From Pseudobutyrivibrio xylanivorans (GTDB lineage: Bacteria > Bacillota > Clostridia > Lachnospirales > Lachnospiraceae): a stretch of DNA of 28,949 bases. The position numbers were made by a program, and so were the translations under genes. The DNA is taken from positions 53,084 through 82,032 of the forward strand of contig NZ_CP043029.1 of NCBI RefSeq assembly GCF_008935055.1, in the 5' to 3' direction. Positions 22,900 to 28,949 of this stretch are shown here, piece after piece (position 1 is the first letter of the stretch; every line of letters begins with the position of its first letter). Under the pieces are notes generated by a model. The model was not told the DNA's origin, ran no database searches, and saw only the letters and a list, made by a program, of their open reading frames with translations.

Positions 22900-23943
22900 C
22901 TAGCTTAACTCCTCCTGTGTGTTATTTGTTTTAAGAACTTCGTCTTTGAGACTCCTGTAGACAACTCTGAATCGTGTGAATACCATAAGTGTCACCGACA
23001 TCAAAATCACTGCCAGGCATATAAGAACTATAAAGACGGAATTAATTATACGTTTCTTTGGTGCTTCTGAAGTAGATGCTGCAGCTGTCTCTGCTTCGAC
23101 ATTGTTTTCTGCGACCTCTCCCTCAGTCTTGGAAAGCTCCATTTCATCTGACTTTTCAGGTTCTACTTGAGGTTCCTCTGTTTCAGCAGGTGCTTCCTCT
23201 TGTGTTTCCTCCGCTACTTCTTCACCCTCGACATTTTCGTCTGTAGCTTCAGTCTGTTCTTCACTTACCGTTTCTTCAACAGCCACCATGTCACTTCGTA
23301 TATATCCAGTGCTTCCTCCATATGAAACATGATACCAAAGCTCTCCGTCTGTATTGGTTACTCTGGAATCGGAGGTTATCTTCAGTCCAAAAGGAATTGT
23401 CACCTTGCTTCTAGCTGATACCGTTGGCTCCACACGAAGCTTTGCATTTGATGTGACCGTGAGATTAAAGCTCCCCGCCTCTTCGCTCGCTATACTGCCT
23501 GCTGCAACGGGTTGCTCTTCTTGAACCTGTTCCTCTTGGTTTTCGGCTTCTTGAGTCTCTTGTGCCTCAGTCTCCGTTGTTTTTGTTTGTTGAGCCTTCG
23601 CCTGTTTACTTTGGGCTCTAGCTTTAGCCTGCTGAGCTTGTTGTGCCTGCTGTGCCTTTAGAGCTTCCTGGGCTTGCTGAGCTTTTAAGGCTTCCTGCGC
23701 TTGCTGATCCTGCTGTGCTCGCAAAGCTTCCTGCGCCCGAAGTTCTTCTTCAGCCTGTTGAGCTTGTTGCGCTCTAATAGCCTCTTCCTGAGCAGCCTGT
23801 GCCGCCTGTTGTTGAGCCTGTTGCTCATTCTGTTGCGGCTGCGCTGCATTAACTTTCAAAATAGGGATAAAACAAAGACTAAAAATCATACCCGTAGCAA
23901 GAATGCACAGGCATCTTTTCCTAGATTTCCTCACCATTTTCAA
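22900..23943 (-). CDS. SH3-domain membrane protein with a long Gln/Ala repeat region
   Basis: About 347 residues if started at TTG 23943, which has GGGGAG nine bases upstream; ATG 23937 is an alternative. The frame extends to an ATG at 23988, but that ATG overlaps the promoter -10 and cannot be on the transcript. Order: basic N-terminus and signal-like helix (to about 32), imperfect repeats of the type AQEALKAQQ (about 35-125), a bacterial SH3b domain (NAKLRVEPTVSARSK ... GSTGYIRSDMV), a Glu-rich acidic stretch, then a C-terminal membrane helix (IINSVFIVLICLAVILMSVTLMVFT) and a short cytoplasmic tail. SH3b domains bind cell wall, so this may tie the Wzz/PglF machinery to peptidoglycan (inference). 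It is first in the operon. Confidence 0.75.
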   Translation of the reverse strand: MKMVRKSRKRCLCILATGMIFSLCFIPILKVNAAQPQQNEQQAQQQAAQAAQEEAIRAQQAQQAEEELRAQEALRAQQDQQAQEALKAQQAQEALKAQQAQQAQQAKARAQSKQAKAQQTKTTETEAQETQEAENQEEQVQEEQPVAAGSIASEEAGSFNLTVTSNAKLRVEPTVSARSKVTIPFGLKITSDSRVTNTDGELWYHVSYGGSTGYIRSDMVAVEETVSEEQTEATDENVEGEEVAEETQEEAPAETEEPQVEPEKSDEMELSKTEGEVAENNVEAETAAASTSEAPKKRIINSVFIVLICLAVILMSVTLMVFTRFRVVYRSLKDEVLKTNNTQEELS

Positions 23944-23986
23944 CCAATTAAACTCCCCTTTATTTATTTGTGTATACTTTAGATAC

Positions 23987-24016
23987 ATTATATGTCAAAA
24001 TGCCAATTAATTTCAA
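23987..24016 (-). promoter_or_regulatory. Promoter of the SH3-Wzz-PglF operon
   Basis: On the minus strand TTGAAA (24016-24011), 18 bases, TATAAT (23992-23987). A perfect -10 with a good -35, about 44 bases upstream of the TTG start at 23943. Confidence 0.75.
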
Positions 24017-24034
24017 CAGTTCACAATTTATACA

Positions 24035-24067
24035 CAAAAAATCAGCCACTTATTAAAAGTGGCTGAT
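24035..24067 (-). terminator. Rho-independent terminator of the GGDEF/EAL gene
   Basis: On the minus strand an 11-base perfect stem ATCAGCCACTT (24067-24057) / AAGTGGCTGAT (24051-24041) with a five-base loop is followed by TTTTTT (24041-24036). It lies just downstream of the stop at 24085. Confidence 0.9.
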
Positions 24068-24084
24068 CGTATGGTATATTCATC

Positions 24085-27000
24085 CTATAGTTTTTCCTTA
24101 GTAATTTTTTTTAGGCTGGACTTATTTTCATACATCTGTCTATCTGCACGCTCAAAAACATCTGCCATGCACGTATCAACATCCATATATTTTGCCATTC
24201 CGTAGGCTATGATAATGCCCCCATTGGAAAGTGCATATCTATTATGTGTGGCAACAATATCCACAAGTTCCTCAATTCTCTCGTAGTCTTCATCCAGAGA
24301 TAACACAACAAACTCGTCTCCACCGATTCTATATACCGGACTTCTTTTAAAAATCTGACATATAATATCGCAGGCATCGCAGATATACTTGTCTCCTGCC
24401 TTATGACCTAAGGTATCATTAATCTCCTTCAGGTTATTCACATCAAGCACCGAAAGCGCAAACTCAGTCTGCCTCTTTTCTGCAATTCGCCTGTTCATGA
24501 TGTCTTCCTTCTCCTTGTATGCATTTTTGTTTTTAATACCAGTAAGTGCATCAACATTTGCTTGGTTTTGAACCTGCTCAAGCTTTTGCACATACTCGCG
24601 CTTGATACGCATAGCATCTGTCACATCCTGGCACAATCCAAGAAGACACTCTCGCCCTGTATCATCAGTAAATCTCAGTTTAGTTGTCTGAAATTGTCGC
24701 AGATTTCCCACTGCATCTGGCACATCCTCATAGAAGATATAAGGCTTGTCCATTGCCAACGCTTTTTTATCATCTTCTATAAAATGAAGCGCTGTAGCCG
24801 CGTCAAATATTTCATAATCCGTTAATCCCACTACTCCCTCAGGTGTCTCCTTATGAGCATAATCCGCAAACGCCTGATTACATGCAAGGTATTTTCTGGT
24901 AACAACATCCTTTGAGAATGTCATCGCAGGCATATTGGTTAGAAGCGCTGTCACAGATTTCTTAAGTTCAGCTATCTTCGCATTAGCATCTATCTCTTCC
25001 AGCAAACGTGCATTTTCCTGCTGAAGTTTTGCGTACTCTTCAGCTATCTTACCTATTTTCTCATCCTTCACACTATCATGATAGTCAAGGCGCTGTTCTG
25101 TTGAAGAAAGAATCGCCACCATAATTGCAGAAACTCCCGTCAAAGGATTCAATGCAATTCTAGAAGCTAATATTTGAATCTGTTTACCATCAGCAGTTCT
25201 ATCGTCTACAATAACTCTCTTTCCATCCTGCGCACACCTCAAGACCGCGTTTAACGAACGTGCGCCTGGTTTATCCAGCAGTTTGGATGCATCAAAAACA
25301 TCCACTCCATAACTATTTGGAAAATTCTCTGCAATGTACTTCTTAAAAGTCACATTAGCTCGCACAAAACTAATCTTATTCCCACTACACTCAACTATAA
25401 CCATAGGCCATGTGTCGAAGTAATCTTCTTTCAGGTGTTCTCCATCTGCACTCGAAAGGGAAAGATTATACAAATTAACTTTTCCAAGCTTTGCATAATA
25501 ACCGGATTCCTTAGGATTCTCAAATCCAATTTGTATCCCCTTATCATACCTTTCCAATACTTCTTCAAAGGGCAACGGCTTACAATAATAGAATCCCTGA
25601 AGCATGGTACATCCGATATCCTTTAGAAAGTCTGCCTGTCCTTCAGTTTCTACGCCCTCCGCTACTGTATCCATGCCAAGCGATATTGCCATTCTTACAA
25701 GTTCTGTAAGAACTATTTTTGCTTTATCATTCTCCTCAAGTTGTCTTACAAATAACATATCTATCTTTATAAGATCAAATGGTATCTTTTGAAGGATTGA
25801 CGGCGAAGAATATCCGCTACCATAATCATCCATCCATACACTGAAACCATTCTCTTGGAATCGCTTAATTTCCTCAAGCATGAATTCAACATCATCAGCT
25901 ACAACACTTTCTGTTATTTCTATAACAAGTCTCTCTCGTGGAACTTTTGCAGCATCAACACGAGATATTATCTCATTAACTATATTGCAGGAATAAAAAT
26001 CAGACTTTGAAAGGTTGACTGAAACAGGCACAACATACAGCCCCTTCTCTGCTTGAGTCTGCATCTTTTTTAGCACCGTATCAACAACATACAAATCAAG
26101 CTTGTAGATTGTTTTTGTATCTTCCAATACAGGTATAAACGTACCTGGGCTTAAGAATCCAACATTTGGATCAATCCATCTTGCTAATGCCTCTTCATGA
26201 CAAACTTTGCCATTTGCTGTTCGTATAATAGGTTGATAATAAACTTTAATCCAGCCCTGATTAATAGCATTATCAATATTTTCAACCACATACTGCTTTT
26301 CTTCCAACGCAGTCATCATACTGTCATCAAAAAAATATAGCCTGTCAGCATAATCATTCCTCCCCGAATTACATGCTAATTGAGCTCTGTCACATGCACC
26401 ACTTATGCTGATTTCCTCATTATCATATATATAAACACCTACTCTTAAAGGCATTTTTCTTTTAATTCCATTTCCGCTTTCAGTATCAAGTAATTGAGCT
26501 GCTACTTTTTCAGCTGTATCCTCATCTGTAAAAGCGCAAAAATGGTCCGCAGTAAATCTACTGCAACTCTCGTGTGAAAATAGTTCTATTATTTCTTCCG
26601 AAAAAGACTTTAGGAATTTATCCCCCTCTTCCAATCCATACTTTTGATTAAATGCCTTCATGCCATTGAAATCCATAAATAATATGGCAGGTGTATTCCC
26701 ACTATCTCTTATAACATTACATCCAGATTCCGCAAGTTCAAAGAAATGCGTCATAGTAGGCAGTCCAGTAAGATAATCATGGCCTGCTTGATTAGTATAG
26801 CTTCTTTCCTGCAGCTGCGTATTAAGTGAATTAAACAGTGGATTATTCTCTTTTATGACATTCTCAACATAAGCTCCCTGATCTGTATACCATACCACCG
26901 CAAGCCTTACACCATTTTCTTTAAAAATATGCTTGCCATAAGCATGAATAATTCGATACTCATTATCTTTTTTCAAGCGATATACTACATCGTAAACTCC

Positions 27001-27255
27001 GCCATTTGTTGCAAACCGAAATGCCTCATCCGCAATAAATACTAGATCATCAGGATGCGTATCTCTATACATGTTGCTTTCCATCAGGTCATATACATCC
27101 TGCTTTTCCATATCAGTTAATCCATACAAATCTATAAATCCAGCTGATAAGGCAATTGTAACCACTCGTTTATTCAAAAACTGATAAACTGCAAAAGGCA
27201 CTTGGCTATTTTCAATAATATATAACTCTTCATCGCTATACTTATATCTTTCCAT
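24085..27255 (-). CDS. Large c-di-GMP signalling protein: PAS, degenerate GGDEF, EAL, PAS, PAS, GGDEF
   Basis: 1056 residues from the ATG at 27255 (GGGAGGT seven bases upstream; the open frame extends 13 codons to 27294). Domains: PAS (about 10-130); a GGDEF fold in which the motif is replaced by TADHF (about 235-239), so likely inactive; an EAL domain (about 325-575) with EALARW, VNLSKSDF, EITES, DDYGSGYSS, KID and EGVET all present, so likely an active phosphodiesterase; PAS (about 610-720); coiled coil (about 730-770); PAS (about 775-890); and a second GGDEF with an intact GGDEF (978-982) and DVNNLKEIND, likely an active cyclase. No RxxD inhibitory site is seen. No membrane helices, so cytoplasmic. 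It could both make and break c-di-GMP. Neighbouring flagellar and glycan genes are typical targets. Confidence 0.9.
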   Translation of the reverse strand: MERYKYSDEELYIIENSQVPFAVYQFLNKRVVTIALSAGFIDLYGLTDMEKQDVYDLMESNMYRDTHPDDLVFIADEAFRFATNGGVYDVVYRLKKDNEYRIIHAYGKHIFKENGVRLAVVWYTDQGAYVENVIKENNPLFNSLNTQLQERSYTNQAGHDYLTGLPTMTHFFELAESGCNVIRDSGNTPAILFMDFNGMKAFNQKYGLEEGDKFLKSFSEEIIELFSHESCSRFTADHFCAFTDEDTAEKVAAQLLDTESGNGIKRKMPLRVGVYIYDNEEISISGACDRAQLACNSGRNDYADRLYFFDDSMMTALEEKQYVVENIDNAINQGWIKVYYQPIIRTANGKVCHEEALARWIDPNVGFLSPGTFIPVLEDTKTIYKLDLYVVDTVLKKMQTQAEKGLYVVPVSVNLSKSDFYSCNIVNEIISRVDAAKVPRERLVIEITESVVADDVEFMLEEIKRFQENGFSVWMDDYGSGYSSPSILQKIPFDLIKIDMLFVRQLEENDKAKIVLTELVRMAISLGMDTVAEGVETEGQADFLKDIGCTMLQGFYYCKPLPFEEVLERYDKGIQIGFENPKESGYYAKLGKVNLYNLSLSSADGEHLKEDYFDTWPMVIVECSGNKISFVRANVTFKKYIAENFPNSYGVDVFDASKLLDKPGARSLNAVLRCAQDGKRVIVDDRTADGKQIQILASRIALNPLTGVSAIMVAILSSTEQRLDYHDSVKDEKIGKIAEEYAKLQQENARLLEEIDANAKIAELKKSVTALLTNMPAMTFSKDVVTRKYLACNQAFADYAHKETPEGVVGLTDYEIFDAATALHFIEDDKKALAMDKPYIFYEDVPDAVGNLRQFQTTKLRFTDDTGRECLLGLCQDVTDAMRIKREYVQKLEQVQNQANVDALTGIKNKNAYKEKEDIMNRRIAEKRQTEFALSVLDVNNLKEINDTLGHKAGDKYICDACDIICQIFKRSPVYRIGGDEFVVLSLDEDYERIEELVDIVATHNRYALSNGGIIIAYGMAKYMDVDTCMADVFERADRQMYENKSSLKKITKEKL

Positions 27256-27299
27256 GGATATGACCTCCCGGCTATGAACCAACACTCCTCGCAATTTCG

Positions 27300-27330
27300 A
27301 TTATACATAATCATTATGAAAAATTTGCAA
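27300..27330 (-). promoter_or_regulatory. Possible promoter of the GGDEF/EAL gene
   Basis: On the minus strand TATAAT (27305-27300) is 45 bases upstream of the ATG. The nearest -35-like box, TTGCAA (27330-27325), is 19 bases away, longer than usual. The rest of the 173-base divergent gap shows nothing clear. Confidence 0.45.
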
Positions 27331-27467
27331 AGCAATTGTTATCAGGTATTGCCAAATCGGCCGTTCACAAATAATAAACATCTGTAGCCTAGAATGGACA
27401 TGATATTAAGTGATATTGTGTGCCAATTTTTATAGTTATATTTATTCAAATGTAAAGGTATTTTCTG

Positions 27468-28331
27468 ATGGAAAAATATGAAATGTCCGCACTTGATGCA
27501 TATCTAAATAAGGCATATAGAATAATAATTCTTATGACACCTAGTGCAGCTATGTTCTCTGCCATCGTCTATACTGTATTTAAAATCATAGGCTGGTATC
27601 CAGATATCTCTACACCTCTGTTAATAGCTTATGATGTTCTTAATATAATTTACACATCAATTGCAATATATCTTTTTAAAACAAGCCTCGCTGAAAATGG
27701 CATTCTTAAAAAGAACAGACTTAAAATTGGAAAAATTTTTATTTCTGTTGTTCTTCTCATACAGTGGAATCACATTTCCTATCTAATACCACATAGAGAG
27801 TGGTGGGCATACGCCTTTTTCTTTATGGTTCTATCTGTATTCTTCTTTGATATGAAATTAACACTACTACTTTCTCTGGAAATTATTATTTCTACATCGA
27901 TTTCTTGGTATTTTAACGGCGAAAATCTCATGGTTGCATCAGGCCAATACTACAAGCCTGATTTATTCATGCGAATAATATGTATTCTTTTTACAACTGC
28001 AACTATTCTTGCACTGACCCATTTCGGAAGTAAATTTCTTGTGGAGGATCTGGAAAAGCACGTAAATTATGACACACTGACCCACCTGCTAAATCGTCGT
28101 AGCATGGACAGCTATTTAAATGCAGCTCTAAGAGCAGCTGAACGAATAAGAAATGACGTAGCTAAAGATCCAATAAAATACACGAATAATATCTCTGTTC
28201 CTGTAACGATTACAATAGGTATTTCCGAATATAAAAATGGCATCTCAATCAAGGAAATGATGAAAGATGCTGATTCAAAACTCTACTATGGAAAAAGGCA
28301 TGGTAAAAACCAGTTAGTTAGTAACATATAA
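27468..28331 (+). CDS. Membrane GGDEF-domain protein lacking its catalytic core (in-frame deletion)
   Basis: 287 residues. Six predicted membrane helices fill residues about 17-185. A short helix and the GGDEF-domain opening NYDTLTHLLNRRSMDSYL (200-217) follow. The protein then jumps directly to RAAERIRNDV...VPVTITIGISEYKNGISIKEMMKDADSKLYYGKRHGKNQLV, which is the end of a GGDEF domain. The middle 80 or so residues, with the metal site and the GGDEF motif, are missing. The junction near 28120-28140 keeps the frame and carries GCAGCT on both sides. The protein cannot be a cyclase as written. Start ATG 27468 has AAAGGT eight bases upstream. It may be a sensor or scaffold, or a decaying gene. Confidence 0.85.
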   Translation: MEKYEMSALDAYLNKAYRIIILMTPSAAMFSAIVYTVFKIIGWYPDISTPLLIAYDVLNIIYTSIAIYLFKTSLAENGILKKNRLKIGKIFISVVLLIQWNHISYLIPHREWWAYAFFFMVLSVFFFDMKLTLLLSLEIIISTSISWYFNGENLMVASGQYYKPDLFMRIICILFTTATILALTHFGSKFLVEDLEKHVNYDTLTHLLNRRSMDSYLNAALRAAERIRNDVAKDPIKYTNNISVPVTITIGISEYKNGISIKEMMKDADSKLYYGKRHGKNQLVSNI

Positions 28332-28335
28332 AAAA

Positions 28336-28386
28336 AAAAAGGGGCTGTGAAAAAATGAGATAATCATTTTTTCCAGCTCCCTTTTT
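28336..28386. terminator. Inverted repeat with A and T tracts after the core-less GGDEF gene
   Basis: GGGGCTGTGAAAAAATGA (28341-28358) is nearly complementary to TCATTTTTT-CC-AGCTCCC (28364-28381), with A10 before (28331-28340) and T5 after. It would terminate both the plus-strand gene and the IS fragment transcript. Hairpins of this kind lie at the ends of IS1182-type elements in Firmicutes, so this may be a remnant of the element (inference). Confidence 0.65.
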
Positions 28387-28469
28387 ATATCATTTTTTGT
28401 GAGGTATGCTGTTTCTGGCAAAAATAGAGTATAATGCCCCTTTCCCCAAAAAACTACAAACTTTTTTGA

Positions 28470-28898
28470 TTAGGCAGCTTCTTGGAGACGCATCTTTTTA
28501 TTGTGATATTTATATAAGTTATGACCTATTGAAACCAAAAGAACCTCAAGTTTTACGGATTCTATTCCTTTTCGGACTATTCTTTTATACCAACGATCAT
28601 TTTTTATGATTCCGAAAGTACCTTCCGCTTGAATGGATCTGTTCATTCTAAGGAGTGCTCCCTGGATGCTTTCAAGATTATTTATAACCTCCTGATGCAT
28701 AGCGGTCAGTTCTTCGTTTATTCTTACGGTTTTGTTTTTATCTGTTTTCTTACACTTCGATGCATAGGGACAACCACTGCAGTCTTCACACTGATATACT
28801 TCTTCTTGCCGGACATACTGGTTTCCTTTTACATTCTGCCTATATAAAAAATTAAAGCTTATACTATTAGGATTTCGTATTTTCCCATTATCACCGAT
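28470..28898 (-). pseudogene. 3' fragment of an IS1182-type transposase
   Basis: Read on the minus strand, 28898 to 28470 is one open frame of about 142 residues with no start needed. It contains PNSISFNFLYRQNVKGNQYV, ECC-type CEDCSGCPYASKC, then NRSIQAEGTFGIIKNDRWYK and LEVLLVSIGHNLYKYHNKK before the stop. These are the zinc-ribbon-like segment and the C-terminal DDE block (with the final catalytic Glu in AEG) of IS1182-family transposases. An in-frame TAA (28901-28899) and very AT-rich, apparently non-coding sequence upstream show that the 5' part is missing or decayed, within the limits of the window edge. It cannot transpose on its own. Confidence 0.88.
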
Positions 28899-28949
28899 TT
28901 AAAAATTTATAGTTTTTTTTGGAAAAATATAATATTTATTAAATATATT

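Noticed and set aside
23701..23982. Leu/Ser-rich open frame on the plus strand
   Set aside because: It is the antisense shadow of the Gln/Ala repeat coding region (CAG/GCT codons read backwards) and has no ribosome site.
23937..23988. ATG at 23988 as the start of the SH3 gene
   Set aside because: It overlaps the -10 box TATAAT (23992-23987), so it lies at or before the transcription start, and it has no ribosome site. The TTG at 23943 with GGGGAG nine bases upstream is better.
28406..28847. Plus-strand open frames at the right end
   Set aside because: They are antisense to the transposase fragment, whose minus-strand translation matches the IS1182 family well.
1..28949. tRNA or rRNA genes
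   Set aside because: No cloverleaf-like stretch with a T-loop GTTCRANNC and matching acceptor stem, and no rRNA-like block, was seen on either strand by eye.

Overview
The window reads as a chromosomal surface-glycan region of a motile, low-GC Firmicute, most likely a Lachnospiraceae member of the Butyrivibrio/Pseudobutyrivibrio type. This is inferred from the flagellin N-terminus, the strong AGGAGG ribosome sites, several TTG starts, sigma-28-type promoters and the look of the proteins; no marker gene fixes the species.

Layout. Left edge (1-700): the start of a flagellin gene on the minus strand, with a long leader, a near-consensus sigma-28 promoter and a CsrA-like hairpin over the ribosome site. 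At 856-2526 lies a two-gene minus-strand unit, a HipA-like kinase followed by a DUF2442/HTH protein. It has its own palindromic operator, and the second gene is split by a T7 slippery run. It looks like an inserted toxin-antitoxin-type module.

From 2543 to 15949 runs a minus-strand glycan cluster. It encodes an O-antigen polymerase/ligase-like protein, an AAA+ ATPase preceded by seven 10-bp direct repeats, GtrB- and GtrII-type glucosyl-transfer proteins, a PglE-type sugar aminotransferase, a small secreted protein, a second GtrB-like glycosyltransferase and an unknown 133-residue protein. It ends with the complete UDP-L-FucNAc set (CapF, CapG, CapE order) and two four-helix EamA/SMR-like membrane proteins. 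A 129-bp structured inverted-repeat element sits between capG and capE.

Right of this are a stand-alone secreted protein (16056-16871), a plus-strand DUF2298 membrane protein (17189-19444), and a minus-strand operon with its own promoter: SH3-domain membrane protein, Wzz-like chain-length protein and PglF/WbpM-type 4,6-dehydratase. The PglF-type dehydratase and PglE-type aminotransferase together would give a UDP-4-amino-4,6-dideoxy-GlcNAc sugar. With the FucNAc pathway, the window therefore supplies two rare deoxy-aminosugars plus lipid-linked glucosyl modification machinery.

The right end (24085-28949) is a signalling and mobile-DNA zone. It holds a very large PAS/GGDEF/EAL/PAS/PAS/GGDEF protein, a divergent membrane GGDEF protein whose catalytic centre is missing through an apparently in-frame deletion, and a decayed 3' fragment of an IS1182-type transposase. 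The items that most deserve a second look are the kinase/HTH module with its slippery frameshift, the AAA+ ATPase with its promoter-abutting repeats, the inverted-repeat element inside the cap operon, and the core-less GGDEF protein.
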